DNA of 64,000 bases from assembly GCF_026107645.2 (NCBI RefSeq), contig NZ_JAPCHV010000017.1, positions 53,651 through 117,650 of the forward strand. The letters are read 5' to 3'. Numbering within the stretch: the stretch's first letter is position 1; every line of letters starts with the position of its first letter. Of this stretch, positions 1-9,534 are shown piece after piece. The DNA is from Flavobacterium sp. MFBS3-15 (GTDB lineage Bacteria > Bacteroidota > Bacteroidia > Flavobacteriales > Flavobacteriaceae). The translations under genes and the position numbers were made by a program. The notes beneath the pieces are model-generated. The model was not told where the DNA came from. It saw only the letters and a program-made list of their open reading frames with translations, and did no database searches.

Positions 1-2077
1 ATATTTCACTTGATCTTCCTTCTATATAAGGCACAAGATTGTATGGGCTTAACCTTTTTAGTATGGCATTGTATATGTCTTCATCGCCTAAGTCTTCATT
101 TAATTGAAGCTGGTATGCGACATTTAGAGGGTGCAAAGGGCTGAATTTTATTTTCTGTTCTCCACCTAATTCCTTAACAACGCCAAGCCAAAGCAAATTC
201 TTCTGTTCCGCTGTTAAGGGAGCATTAGCCTTAAGGTCCTCTAACTGTCTTATGTAAGCCTGTACGAATTCTAATGCAATCCCTTTCAGCTCCGCATTTA
301 GATATGCGAGGCTGGGCTGTATTTGACGGTTCCTATAATAGTTTCTTAATTTGTCAAAGGCCAGCTTAATTGATTCATCTAATTGAATATCATTTACAGT
401 AATAGTATTTTCATTTCCCAAGAACCATGAGTATGCTTCAGAATTTATTATTTCCTGCTCCTGAATAAGATTGTTCCTAAATTCATCCCGTACTATCTTC
501 TCGTTGTTTTTAAACAGTAGTTTTATAGTATTGCCATCAGTGATGTATTTAAAATCAAGTTTATGTACCCTTTTGTCTTTCCAGACATCCAGACCTGTAA
601 TTGGCTTTGGCAGTTCAAAGTCGTTCTTTATCGCGATCGGTACTTGAATACCAAGAAGATTTACATTAAAGTGAATTAGATCCTCCTGGGCTAATGAGTA
701 GTCGTTCTCCAGTATTAATTTCTGTTCCTCACTTACATTATAAACCGTATTGAGGCTTATTACATCATTGATCGGTATTTCGCCGACAGGATTAAATACT
801 AAGGAAGCATTTTCTTTTATCTGAAGAAAAGAGCCGGATTTCTGAATGTTCAGTAGAAAATTGCCCTCGAACTGTGAAAGGACGTTTGATTTAAATGGCA
901 GGTGCAGAATCCTGATAAGATATTTCTTATCTGTGTCAGGATCCCTGTACTCAACTACGCTAAACAAATTTTCTGCATCAAATGACTTACATTCAACTAT
1001 AATACTGAAACCACTAGTGGAAACACCGATGCCTTTCGACTGACTTCTTGCACTTAATCCCTCTTTCTTCATAAACTGATCATATCGAACAGTAATTTTA
1101 AGAGGCAGTTCTAATGTAGGGTTGAAGACAATTATGTTCACATTTCTCCTTTTCGATGCGGAATCTCCATCCGTCTTAAACCAAAGTGTCTGAAGTAAAT
1201 TGTCTCCTTCGACAGTTTGAAAAACCGGCGGTGCCTTTTCTTTCTCCTTATCCATCCATCGCACGAGTTCTGAATAGTCGAAATCACGCCAGTCCTCTTT
1301 TACAATTCTTGTAAGTGCTGCGTCAGGAAAATCCTGTTCTAAATCTGTGGCCAGATTTCCATTGAGGGAAATGTTCTCGAATTTCTCGTATAGAGTAAAG
1401 TTACCCGCCAGATTTTTAGAAAGGTCGCCCTGTATACTGCTTAATTCTGCCTGGGGGAAAAGTCCAAGATATCTGTAGTCGGTCCGTTCAATTGATCCTT
1501 TCTGAAGCGAATTTACAACTTGTTCATAATCAAATATGGAATTATTATCCTCAACAACACTTTTTGTCTTCCTATCCAATACGGATTTTAAGATTAGCTT
1601 CTCATGTCTTTTTAGTGAAGAGTTATGCTCAATGTCCTGCTCTATCTGACTTTTAAAACGAGTGTGATGTAACGGCATGCCTTCCTTGATCAGGCTGCCG
1701 CTCCCACCAAGCAGGCTGTCCAGTTTTCCGCTGAACAAAATTAATATTGCTGTGCCTTTAAAAATGTCATTTTGATCTGCAACTTTATTACGCAGTGTTG
1801 TAAAGTAATCTTCTGTGGCAGAAGTACTGGATGCCACTATCACCTGTGCCCCATTTATCGCTAAACTAAAGGTAGTATAAGGCTCTCCTCCTTCAGGATG
1901 CGTATACGAAAAAGATTCCGCGTTAATAGAAGAATTATCCTTTAGGGCTTCATATAATGATTTAATACTTTCCGTATTTTCAAGGTACAGATTGAATCGC
2001 TCTCCTGGCTGAATTTTTTGAGCAGTAAAGTAATTGATAATTAAATCCGAAACGTAGTTATATAGTTGACTTGACAT
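1..2077 (-). CDS. dptH: DptH, phosphorothioation-dependent restriction protein, partial
   Basis: The reverse strand is open from an ATG at 2077 to the left window edge (about 692 codons, no stop), so only the N-terminal part is present. The ATG lies inside the end of dptG, overlapping it by 20 bases, which implies translational coupling. In the reading I made, a segment with SPLHPLNVAYQLQL sits near the left edge, a motif style seen in DptH. In known systems DptF, DptG and DptH together cleave DNA that lacks the Dnd sulfur modification. The assignment rests mostly on position after dptF and dptG plus length. The ATPase region expected toward the C-terminus lies outside the window. AT-rich compared with the tra genes. 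Confidence 0.75.
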   Translation of the reverse strand, partial: MSSQLYNYVSDLIINYFTAQKIQPGERFNLYLENTESIKSLYEALKDNSSINAESFSYTHPEGGEPYTTFSLAINGAQVIVASSTSATEDYFTTLRNKVADQNDIFKGTAILILFSGKLDSLLGGSGSLIKEGMPLHHTRFKSQIEQDIEHNSSLKRHEKLILKSVLDRKTKSVVEDNNSIFDYEQVVNSLQKGSIERTDYRYLGLFPQAELSSIQGDLSKNLAGNFTLYEKFENISLNGNLATDLEQDFPDAALTRIVKEDWRDFDYSELVRWMDKEKEKAPPVFQTVEGDNLLQTLWFKTDGDSASKRRNVNIIVFNPTLELPLKITVRYDQFMKKEGLSARSQSKGIGVSTSGFSIIVECKSFDAENLFSVVEYRDPDTDKKYLIRILHLPFKSNVLSQFEGNFLLNIQKSGSFLQIKENASLVFNPVGEIPINDVISLNTVYNVSEEQKLILENDYSLAQEDLIHFNVNLLGIQVPIAIKNDFELPKPITGLDVWKDKRVHKLDFKYITDGNTIKLLFKNNEKIVRDEFRNNLIQEQEIINSEAYSWFLGNENTITVNDIQLDESIKLAFDKLRNYYRNRQIQPSLAYLNAELKGIALEFVQAYIRQLEDLKANAPLTAEQKNLLWLGVVKELGGEQKIKFSPLHPLNVAYQLQLNEDLGDEDIYNAILKRLSPYNLVPYIEGRSSEI

Positions 2078-3530
2078 ACTGTGCATCACCGCTATCGCTT
2101 TTTTTCTCTATTAAATTTATCTTTTCAAACAACCTGATAATTTCAAGTTTCGTGCTTTCATCGAATGCAATTCCCCGGTCCTGCATTTTATCCCATAGTG
2201 TCCTCAATCTGATTTTCTCCTCGTTTCCTATGCATATCCTTGTAAACAGTAGTAAAAGCTCTTGCGATAGTACAGTGGTATTGCCTAATCGTCCTCTATA
2301 TTTTGTATAATTAAGCTTTGCAAACTGGTAAAATCCGTAAGCATATTTTACTTCCGCGTTTTCACGTTTTGTATTGCGAAACTGATAATTGATTGTATAC
2401 CAAAGGCTAAATATATCTCTAGAGATCGGATCGGTAAAGTTCCTTGTGGTAATCTCGAGATCCATCAAGCGTTTACACTCTTCCCAGCTTCCGCTTACTA
2501 AATCAATGCTATCCATGTAAAAGGAAATTATTTCTGAAATGCATTCCTTAAATTTTTGTTTATCTTCCGGATTCAGCACTGCATATTTTTCGGCGATATT
2601 ACTATAATTACCAACGGAATTGCCGTCAATCTGAATGTAATTCAATAACTCTGCAGTATTAACATGGGCAAAAATGGAGTCCGAATAGCCACTGAGCTTT
2701 TTCCAACCTATGGCATGGTTTTTAAGCCTTGTTTCAGATAGGGTCTCCCAATCCATTGTATAATAAATAGGTTTAATCTTTACAGGTATACTTCCAAAAT
2801 CGTTTAAATGCAAGACAGCCTGACTGAGGTAATGGAAATAATAGTATTTAAAAAAATCCTCGACGTGTTTAAGGAACAAAGCATTATGGGTAGCTAAAAA
2901 CTGAAAATCCTCCAAAAATTGCATTTTAACTCCCGGAAACAAGTTATGGTAAGATGGCAGGTTTGTCTTCAGTGCCGCCTCTGGTAGCTCCGGCAGGCAC
3001 TGGATTATCAATTGATTTAATAAGTTCTCACCAATAGTGTCTTCATTGAAAATGCTTTCGTCAAAATCATCCTTTAGAAAAATCTCGAATAAGAACTTTG
3101 AAATTTCCCTGATAACATTATTTGAACTCATAAAGTTCATATACGATAAGGTCTTAATATTAAATTTTACAAGGCCGTTATCCTCGTCAAAATATAGAGA
3201 GGATAGTATATTTTTCAGTTCTTCGCCATTTTCAGTTTGAACCTTACCCTCGGCGTTGTTTAGGATTATTCTTTTCAGCTCTGATTTAAAATTTTTCGTA
3301 CTATCGCTCAGCTCAATTTGTGATTTGTTATTCAGTATCCTGAATAATTCACCTATTACTCCCTGAAAAGATTTGAAATCTTCATCAAAAGCGCCACCGC
3401 TCAACTTTGTATTAAAGGGCAATAATTTGATCTTATTTCCGGTATAATGGCCCCTGAATTTTTGATCTTTATTAAGATATTTCGATTGAAGACCATATAT
3501 TTCATTATTGTCTATTTCTATCTGCATCAT
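2058..3530 (-). CDS. dptG: DptG, phosphorothioation-dependent restriction protein
   Basis: A 490-residue protein without an obvious catalytic motif, rich in Leu, Phe, Tyr and Asn. It matches the expected size and place of DptG, the second subunit of the DptFGH restriction complex that acts on DNA lacking phosphorothioate marks. Its start overlaps the end of dptF by 4 bases (ATGA type), and dptH starts inside its 3' end, so the three genes form one tightly coupled minus-strand operon. Near the N-terminus it carries KIKLLPFNTKLSGGAFDEDF, which I recognise as DptG-like. No signal peptide or membrane segment is visible. The biochemical role of DptG in the complex is poorly defined in the family. 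Confidence 0.8.
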   Translation of the reverse strand: MMQIEIDNNEIYGLQSKYLNKDQKFRGHYTGNKIKLLPFNTKLSGGAFDEDFKSFQGVIGELFRILNNKSQIELSDSTKNFKSELKRIILNNAEGKVQTENGEELKNILSSLYFDEDNGLVKFNIKTLSYMNFMSSNNVIREISKFLFEIFLKDDFDESIFNEDTIGENLLNQLIIQCLPELPEAALKTNLPSYHNLFPGVKMQFLEDFQFLATHNALFLKHVEDFFKYYYFHYLSQAVLHLNDFGSIPVKIKPIYYTMDWETLSETRLKNHAIGWKKLSGYSDSIFAHVNTAELLNYIQIDGNSVGNYSNIAEKYAVLNPEDKQKFKECISEIISFYMDSIDLVSGSWEECKRLMDLEITTRNFTDPISRDIFSLWYTINYQFRNTKRENAEVKYAYGFYQFAKLNYTKYRGRLGNTTVLSQELLLLFTRICIGNEEKIRLRTLWDKMQDRGIAFDESTKLEIIRLFEKINLIEKKSDSGDAQYVKSTI

Positions 3531-5269
3531 ATCACCTCGAATTTAAAACCGCTAAAGGCATTTTTTGAAAACTTGTAATCAACAGGCTTTCCAACATTCA
3601 CCTCGTCAATAAATAAGGGAGCATGTTTATTGTTTTGACGAATTAGCATATTGACGGCACTAACAAAATACACGTAATTGTTGTTATCCTTTTTGTTAGG
3701 CCGGTATCCCTTAGAAATCATTTTGAGTATTTTAAATAAGCTAAAATCCACGTGTATCTTCAGCGGCTTCTTGTCGTTTGTAATTTTAAAAGATATGACG
3801 AATTCTTGTGTAAATCGGTGTAGGACGGTATTATGCTTCTGCGGCAAAAAATTAATATCAGGAACCGCTTCAAAATCTTTGAATATGCGATACTTCGTCT
3901 GCTTTCTGCCTACGCTAACGATTACCTTGCCACTTGTTTTCGGATCGCCATTCCAATTGCTTGCGGCATTTTCAACCAGTCCGTAAATATTCTGCAGCGA
4001 TGCACTGTTGTGGTTATTGTAATGAAACAACGAAATTAAATACTCGTCGTAATCACTGTCTTTCAAATAGTCTTTTTCAAAATAATTGCTGAAGTAGTTT
4101 AAACGTATAAAGAAACGGGACAACCTTAATGCAGAAATTTTCCCTTTTTCCAGCTTGTTTTCAATATTTTGAATGTACTTATCAGAAATATGGTTAGAAA
4201 AGATGTGGAATATGTTTTCAGTGTTCACCAATGTCAACAGCGTTTCGTCGGTCTCTGTATTTCTTGAATTACAGGGATCCAGATTTTCCATCTTTTCAAA
4301 TAAGCTGGATAGCTCAGGATGCTCGAATAGATAATTCGGAGTTAAGTTTGCGATATATTCCGCAGCCTGCATCTTTTCCACTACATCAAAGTAATCGGTA
4401 TCGCTTAAAACAGAAAGATCAACCGGCACAATAATATCGTAAATAAAATTGAGCAGCGTCCGGACAGAGACAATTTCTTTATAAACAATAATCGCTTTTA
4501 TAATCAACTGCGATATAATGACCCTGTTTCTCTCTTCGAATAGAAACTCGTAATTATACAAAATGGGGCAATCTATTTTATCCTGACATATTGCCTTATA
4601 ATCTTTATATCCTCTATATATTACATTATCCTCATTGTCCGTTATGATCTTCTCCAGCAGCGATAAAACAATATCTGATACAGGCCCCTTTTCCGTTAAT
4701 ACGTATAAATGGTAGTCGGTAAAGTTAATATGATGGAAATTACTTTTCGCGTCAAATGCGTCACTATTTATTAGTTCATTATCCAGTATCCTGTTATTAG
4801 CGATATAGGATTTTAAAAGCTGAAATTCCGCACCGTATTCTTCTATGAATTTGCTTAACGTCCCTAAATTGATGGCTAAAATTATTTTATCAGTGGAGGC
4901 CGCTACATTCTTATCCTTGAAACCATCAAGTAATTTGTAAAGGGTCTCGTTAGAAGATTCCTTAGGATTATGAGCTTCAGTAGCATCATTGTGTACAACA
5001 AATTTTGAAATTTCATCGGTCAGCTTGTCATGCAAGTAGGACAATATATGTGATTTACCATCTCCAACATTACCGCACACTAAGATAAGCTGTGCTGTAT
5101 TTACCTCATTGGCACCTATAATGATTTCTTTTAAATGAATTTCAACATCTCTTTCAATGTGAAGGTATCTTTTGAATTTATCGAGGTTAGAGGAAGTGCC
5201 TTGCGCTACGGCATATTTTGAAGACTCTCTTAGTTTTCGCAACTCTACTAATAAAGGGTTTGACCTCAT
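3527..5269 (-). CDS. dptF: DptF, P-loop ATPase of the phosphorothioation-dependent restriction system
   Basis: A 580-residue protein with a clear Walker A motif, GNVGDGKS, at residues 66 to 73, preceded by hydrophobic LILVC, as in DptF proteins. The N-terminal LRKLRESSKYAVAQG segment is also typical. DptF is the first gene of the DptFGH restriction arm, which damages DNA lacking Dnd phosphorothioate protection. Here it follows a small XRE regulator gene by 16 bases and overlaps dptG by 4 bases. The modification genes dndB to dndE are not seen in the window; they may lie to the left of dptH or be absent. Base composition is AT-rich, unlike the neighbouring tra operon, which fits separate acquisition. 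Confidence 0.88.
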   Translation of the reverse strand: MRSNPLLVELRKLRESSKYAVAQGTSSNLDKFKRYLHIERDVEIHLKEIIIGANEVNTAQLILVCGNVGDGKSHILSYLHDKLTDEISKFVVHNDATEAHNPKESSNETLYKLLDGFKDKNVAASTDKIILAINLGTLSKFIEEYGAEFQLLKSYIANNRILDNELINSDAFDAKSNFHHINFTDYHLYVLTEKGPVSDIVLSLLEKIITDNEDNVIYRGYKDYKAICQDKIDCPILYNYEFLFEERNRVIISQLIIKAIIVYKEIVSVRTLLNFIYDIIVPVDLSVLSDTDYFDVVEKMQAAEYIANLTPNYLFEHPELSSLFEKMENLDPCNSRNTETDETLLTLVNTENIFHIFSNHISDKYIQNIENKLEKGKISALRLSRFFIRLNYFSNYFEKDYLKDSDYDEYLISLFHYNNHNSASLQNIYGLVENAASNWNGDPKTSGKVIVSVGRKQTKYRIFKDFEAVPDINFLPQKHNTVLHRFTQEFVISFKITNDKKPLKIHVDFSLFKILKMISKGYRPNKKDNNNYVYFVSAVNMLIRQNNKHAPLFIDEVNVGKPVDYKFSKNAFSGFKFEVI

Positions 5270-5285
5270 GTACTGTTAAATTTAT

Positions 5286-5498
5286 TTAGAGTTCGTTTAA
5301 TAATTCTGATAAGGTAATTCTAAAAGCCTTAGCTATCTTTTCAACAACCACCAGGGAAACATTTCGTTTGCCACTCTCAATACCAGGTATATAAGTCCTG
5401 TCTAAATCTGAAAGTTCAGCGAGTTTTTCTTGAGAATAACCTTCAGCGATTCGCAGCATCTTGACTCTCTTACCAAATTTTGCCTGAATATTTTCCAT
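5286..5498 (-). CDS. XRE-family HTH regulator, head of the dpt operon
   Basis: A 70-residue protein that is almost only a Cro/C1-type helix-turn-helix: RVKMLRIAEGYSQEKLAEL, then DLDRTYIPGIESGKRN, then a final helix ending SELLNEL. It is transcribed first in the minus-strand operon, 16 bases before dptF. Small XRE proteins of this kind often control restriction genes (C-protein-like delay of endonuclease expression), and that role is inferred here. A perfect inverted repeat and a direct repeat directly upstream (5516 to 5550) are plausible operator sites for it. The tra operon starts divergently about 240 bases away, so it could also affect tra expression, but nothing shows this directly. Confidence 0.85.
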   Translation of the reverse strand: MENIQAKFGKRVKMLRIAEGYSQEKLAELSDLDRTYIPGIESGKRNVSLVVVEKIAKAFRITLSELLNEL

Positions 5499-5515
5499 TT
5501 TACCAAATTCGCCCT

Positions 5516-5550
5516 AAGTAGACGATTGTACAATAGACGACTGTCTACTT
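5516..5550. promoter_or_regulatory. Palindromic candidate operator upstream of the XRE gene
   Basis: AAGTAGAC at 5516-5523 and GTCTACTT at 5543-5550 form a perfect 8-base inverted repeat, and TAGACGA occurs twice in direct orientation (5519 and 5534, spacing 15). The site starts 18 bases upstream of the XRE start codon. This geometry is usual for autoregulatory XRE proteins. The link to this regulator is inferred from position. Confidence 0.5.
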
Positions 5551-5740
5551 TAACAAGTAAAGTCACTGCATATAATCCGTTGAATTGCGGAATATTCCTG
5601 CACTATAAAACTTTCTGCGACGGTGGGTATCAAGTACTGCCAATAAAAGACGCACCATTTTTTTTGTTTAGGGAGAGATAGATATTTGCCTCTATCCTAG
5701 ATTCAGCAGATAATTAATAACTATTAATTCGGTAAATGTT
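5551..5740. other. Intergenic region between dpt and tra operons
   Basis: About 190 bases separate the candidate XRE operator from traE. A run of T (about 5658) and a short GAGATAGATA stretch precede traE. No consensus TAnnTTTG promoter could be picked with confidence. No RNA gene is recognised. Confidence 0.5.
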
Positions 5741-6046
5741 ATGAGGAATCAAAACAGAAAATTACTGTTTGCAGCAGCCATGCTGCTAGCAGTAACCGGA
5801 GCTTTCGCCCAGGGCGACGGCTCTGCAGGTATTACGGAAGCGACACAGATGGTCACTTCGTATTTCGGCCCTGCCACACAACTCATTTATGCCATAGGCG
5901 CGGTGGTCGGTCTCATCGGTGGCGTAAAGGTGTACAACAAATTCAGCAGTGGCGACCCCGACACCAGTAAAACAGCAGCCAGTTGGTTTGGCGCCTGTAT
6001 CTTCCTAATTGTCGCTGCTACGATCCTGCAATCCTTCTTCCTGTAA
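5741..6046 (+). CDS. traE: TraE, DUF4134 pilin-like conjugation protein
   Basis: A 101-residue protein with an N-terminal signal peptide (RKLLFAAAMLLAVTGAFAQ) followed by two membrane segments: IYAIGAVVGLIGGVKVYN and the C-terminal FGACIFLIVAATILQSFFL. This is the DUF4134/TraE family of Bacteroidetes conjugative transposons, thought to be a VirB2/VirB3-like small inner-membrane or pilus subunit of the type IV secretion channel. It is the first tra gene in the window; traF begins at the base right after its stop codon. Genes traA to traD, which often precede traE in CTnDOT-type elements, are missing here, and the dpt operon stands in their place. Confidence 0.92.
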   Translation: MRNQNRKLLFAAAMLLAVTGAFAQGDGSAGITEATQMVTSYFGPATQLIYAIGAVVGLIGGVKVYNKFSSGDPDTSKTAASWFGACIFLIVAATILQSFFL

Positions 6047-6388
6047 ATGGACATTATGAACAAGTATAATATCAACAAAGGGATTGGAAGGACGGTGGAA
6101 TTTAAAGGCCTCAAGGCACAGTACCTCTTCATCTTTGCCGGAGGGCTGCTCGGTATACTGGTGCTGATCATGATCCTCTACATTGCAGGGATTAGTTCTT
6201 TCGCCTGCATTGGACTTGGAGTTGGTGGCGCCTCAATTCTCGTTTGGCAAACCTTTGCCCTGAACAGGAAACATGGCGAGCATGGGCTTATGAAGCTCGC
6301 TGCCAGGAAACGGCACCCCAAATATATCACCAGCGGCAGGAAGCCAGGCAGGTTTATCAGGTCCAACCTTAAAAAAGAGCAACCATGA
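6047..6388 (+). CDS. traF: TraF, DUF4133 membrane protein of the transfer channel
   Basis: A 113-residue protein: a short cytoplasmic N-terminus with YNINKGIGRTVEFKGLKAQY, two adjacent membrane segments (FIFAGGLLGILVLIMILYIAG and FACIGLGVGGASILVW), then a basic tail. It matches DUF4133/TraF of Bacteroidetes conjugation systems, comparable to VirB3. The start ATG follows the traE stop without a gap (an in-frame ATG three codons later is an alternative). Its stop overlaps the start of traG by 4 bases, so traE, traF and traG are coupled, consistent with VirB3 and VirB4 being made together. Confidence 0.92.
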   Translation: MDIMNKYNINKGIGRTVEFKGLKAQYLFIFAGGLLGILVLIMILYIAGISSFACIGLGVGGASILVWQTFALNRKHGEHGLMKLAARKRHPKYITSGRKPGRFIRSNLKKEQP

Positions 6389-8877
6389 GGAATACTTCGA
6401 AAAAAAGGACACTTGAAGAAAAGTTCCCGCTGCTGGCTGTCGAGGAGAATTGTATCCTGAGCAAAGATGCCGATATCACAGCCTGCTTTACGGTGCAGCT
6501 GCCGGAACTATTTACGGTTGCCTCATCGGAGTATGAGGCCATCCATGCCGCCTGGCATAAAGCAGTCAAGACATTGCCCGATTATTCGGTGGTGCACAAA
6601 CAAGACTGGTATATTAAGGAAAGCTATACACCCGACCTTGCAGAAGACGGACTGAGCTTTTTGGGAAGGTCATACAAGCAGCATTTTAACGAGCGTCCGT
6701 TCCTGAACCATTACTGCTACCTGTTCCTGACCAAGACCACGAAGGAGCGCATGCGGATGCAGAGCAATTTCTCATCGCTATGCCGTGGCAGGCTGGTGCC
6801 TAAAGAAGCCCGTGATGAAGAATCGGTGCACCAGTTTATGGAAGCCGTGGCGCAGTTTGAACGTATCATTAACGATTCCGGGCTTGTCAGGATCACCAGG
6901 ATGAGTGAAGAAGATATTGTAGGTAGGGACGAACGACCGGGCTTGTTGGAACAATACCTGACCTTATCCACCGCAGAAGCCGAGCCGCTACAGGATATAG
7001 CGCTGCACGGGGAAGAGGTGCGTGTTGGCAACAAGAGACTGTGTGTGCACACCTTATCGGATCCTGATGACCTGCCAAGCAGCGTCAGTGCCGATACAAG
7101 GTTTGAAAAGCTGTCGACGGACCGAAGTGACTGCCGGCTGTCGTTTGCCGCGCCCGTGGGGCTGCTTTTGGGCTGCAACCATATCTACAACCAGTACTTG
7201 TTTTTGGACAACAGCACTGACAATCTCCAGAAGTTTGAAAAGTCCGCCAGGAACATGCACTCCCTGGCGAGATACAGCCGCAGCAACCAGATCAATAAGG
7301 AATGGATTGAGCGCTACCTGAACGAAGCCCATTCGTTTGGCCTATCGAGCATCCGTGCCCATTTCAATGTGATGGCCTGGTCGGATGACCCGGCGGAACT
7401 CAAGCAGCTCAAGAACGATACCGGGAGCGCGCTGGCACTGATGGAATGCAAGCCCCGGCACAATACCACCGATGCGGCCACCTTGTACTGGGCGGGCATC
7501 CCCGGCAACGCGGGCGACTTCCCCAGCGAGGAAAGCTTCTATACTTTCATAGAACCAGCACTGTGCTTCTTTACTCAGGAAACAAACTACCGGGATTCCC
7601 CGTCGCCTTTTGGGTTGAAGATGGCTGACCGGCTGACTGGTAACCCCATCCACCTGGATATATCCGACCTGCCGATGAAAAAAGGCGTTATTACCAACCG
7701 AAATAAATTCATATTGGGGCCTTCGGGGAGCGGGAAATCATTTTTCACCAACCACATGGTGCGGCAGTACTATGAGCAGGGTGCCCATGTATTACTGGTT
7801 GATACCGGGAACAGCTATCAGGGGCTTTGCGAACTTATCCACGGAAAGACTAAGGGAGCGGATGGGGTGTACTTTACCTACACGGAAAATAACCCAATTG
7901 CCTTTAACCCCTTCTATACGGATGATGGCGTATTTGATATTGAGAAAAGGGAGAGCATTAAGACCCTGATCCTGACATTATGGAAGCGGGATGACGATCC
8001 ACCGACACGCTCGGAAGAGGTGGCACTTTCCAACGCCGTAAGCGGTTATATCGGGCGTATCAGGCAGGAGGAACACCCTTCCTTCAATGGCTTTTACGAC
8101 TATGTGCGCAACGAGTACAAGGCGGTGCTGGAAGACAAGCAAGTCCGGGAGAAAGATTTCGACCTCGCCAATTTCCTGAATGTCCTGGAGCCTTATTACA
8201 AGGGCGGCGAATACGATTACCTGCTTAATTCCGAAAAGCAGCTCGACCTGCTGTCGAAACGGTTTATCGTGTTCGAGATTGATGCCATTAAGGACCACAA
8301 GATACTGTTCCCGATCGTGACGATCATCATCATGGAGGTCTTCATCAACAAGATGCGAAGGCTCAAGGGCCAGCGCAAGCTGATCCTGATCGAAGAAGCT
8401 TGGAAGGCCATAGCCAAGGAAGGTATGGCGGAATACATCAAGTACCTGTTCAAGACGGTCCGGAAGTTCTTCGGCGAGGCCATCGTGGTGACGCAGGAAG
8501 TCGACGACATCATACAATCGCCGATTGTAAAGGAAAGTATCATTAACAATTCGGATTGTAAAATATTGCTGGACCAGCGCAAGTACATGAACAAGTTTGA
8601 CGACATACAGGCCATGCTGGGGCTTACCGAGAAAGAAAAAGCGCAGGTGCTTTCCATTAATATGAACAACGACCCGTCCAGGCTCTATAAGGAAGTTTGG
8701 ATCGGGCTTGGGGGCACCCAATCGGCGGTATATGCCACTGAAGTGAGCCTTGAGGAGTACCTCGCTTATACCACAGAGGAAAGCGAAAAGATGGAAGTGA
8801 TGGAACTGGCCGCGGAATTAGGTGGCAACGTAGAGCTCGCCATCCGGCGTATCGCGGCACAGCGCCGAGAGACATAA
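6385..8877 (+). CDS. traG: TraG, VirB4-type conjugation ATPase
   Basis: An 830-residue ATPase that powers assembly of the transfer apparatus. Walker A GPSGSGKS lies at residues 445 to 452, followed by LLVDTGNSY. A Walker B-like segment (KLILIEEAWKAIA) lies near residue 665, and a sensor/Q-motif region (IVVTQEVDDIIQSP) follows. The N-terminal 400 residues match the TraG/VirB4 accessory domain. Length is normal for the family and the gene is uninterrupted. It starts inside the end of traF. Note that in the Bacteroidetes nomenclature TraG is the VirB4 homologue, not the coupling protein; no VirD4-like coupling protein is present in the window. GC-richer than the dpt genes. Confidence 0.95.
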   Translation: MRNTSKKRTLEEKFPLLAVEENCILSKDADITACFTVQLPELFTVASSEYEAIHAAWHKAVKTLPDYSVVHKQDWYIKESYTPDLAEDGLSFLGRSYKQHFNERPFLNHYCYLFLTKTTKERMRMQSNFSSLCRGRLVPKEARDEESVHQFMEAVAQFERIINDSGLVRITRMSEEDIVGRDERPGLLEQYLTLSTAEAEPLQDIALHGEEVRVGNKRLCVHTLSDPDDLPSSVSADTRFEKLSTDRSDCRLSFAAPVGLLLGCNHIYNQYLFLDNSTDNLQKFEKSARNMHSLARYSRSNQINKEWIERYLNEAHSFGLSSIRAHFNVMAWSDDPAELKQLKNDTGSALALMECKPRHNTTDAATLYWAGIPGNAGDFPSEESFYTFIEPALCFFTQETNYRDSPSPFGLKMADRLTGNPIHLDISDLPMKKGVITNRNKFILGPSGSGKSFFTNHMVRQYYEQGAHVLLVDTGNSYQGLCELIHGKTKGADGVYFTYTENNPIAFNPFYTDDGVFDIEKRESIKTLILTLWKRDDDPPTRSEEVALSNAVSGYIGRIRQEEHPSFNGFYDYVRNEYKAVLEDKQVREKDFDLANFLNVLEPYYKGGEYDYLLNSEKQLDLLSKRFIVFEIDAIKDHKILFPIVTIIIMEVFINKMRRLKGQRKLILIEEAWKAIAKEGMAEYIKYLFKTVRKFFGEAIVVTQEVDDIIQSPIVKESIINNSDCKILLDQRKYMNKFDDIQAMLGLTEKEKAQVLSINMNNDPSRLYKEVWIGLGGTQSAVYATEVSLEEYLAYTTEESEKMEVMELAAELGGNVELAIRRIAAQRRET

Positions 8878-8901
8878 TTACAATAATTTAAAATCAATAC
8901 T

Positions 8902-9531
8902 ATGAAAAGAGCATTTTATTTGGTGTGGGCTGCCCTGTTACTGGCAGCCGCACCGGCAAAGGCGCAATGGGTGGTAACCGATCCGGGCAACCTGGCGCAG
9001 AGCATTATCAACACCGCTGACCAGATCATTGAAGCCTCGGCAACGGCGAGCAACACGCTGGACAGCTTTAAGGAAGTGAAAAAAGTGTATGAGCAGGGCA
9101 AGGAATATTATGATGCCCTGAAAGCGGTGAACAACCTCGTAAGGGATGCACGCAAGGTACAACAGACAGTATTGTTGGTCGGCGATATTTCGGATATGTA
9201 CGTCACGAATTTTGGTCATATGCTGAACGACCCCAACTTTAGCCCGCAGGAGCTCAACGCCATAGCTTTTGGCTATTCCAGGCTGCTCAACGAAAGTACG
9301 GAACTGCTCAACGAGCTGAGCCAAATCATCAATGCCTCGTCGCTTTCCCTTAACGATAAGGAGCGTATGGACGTTATTGAAAGGGTATACAACGAAGTAA
9401 GGGACTACTACAACCTGGTCCGCTACTACACCCATAAGAATATTTCAGTCAGTTTTATAAGGGCCAAAAAGAGGAACGATACCCAGCGCGTTTTGGAACT
9501 CTACGGAACCTCCGGCCAAAAATACTGGTAA
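8902..9531 (+). CDS. traI: TraI, DUF4141 periplasmic conjugation protein
   Basis: A 209-residue protein with a signal peptide (MKRAFYLVWAALLLAAAPAKA) and a long, mostly helical mature part (QWVVTDPGNLAQSIINTADQ and on) that recalls VirB5-like proteins. It matches DUF4141, called TraI in Bacteroidetes conjugative transposons. It lies 24 bases after traG and 3 bases before traJ. The small traH gene that sits between traG and traI in some elements is not seen here, since only 24 noncoding bases separate the two. Confidence 0.88.
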   Translation: MKRAFYLVWAALLLAAAPAKAQWVVTDPGNLAQSIINTADQIIEASATASNTLDSFKEVKKVYEQGKEYYDALKAVNNLVRDARKVQQTVLLVGDISDMYVTNFGHMLNDPNFSPQELNAIAFGYSRLLNESTELLNELSQIINASSLSLNDKERMDVIERVYNEVRDYYNLVRYYTHKNISVSFIRAKKRNDTQRVLELYGTSGQKYW

Positions 9532-9534
9532 GCC

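Noticed and set aside
7978..8721. Long 247-codon reverse frame inside traG
   Set aside because: It is fully opposite to the conserved traG ATPase domain and its composition (many His, Leu, Val) is what antisense of a GC-rich coding gene gives.
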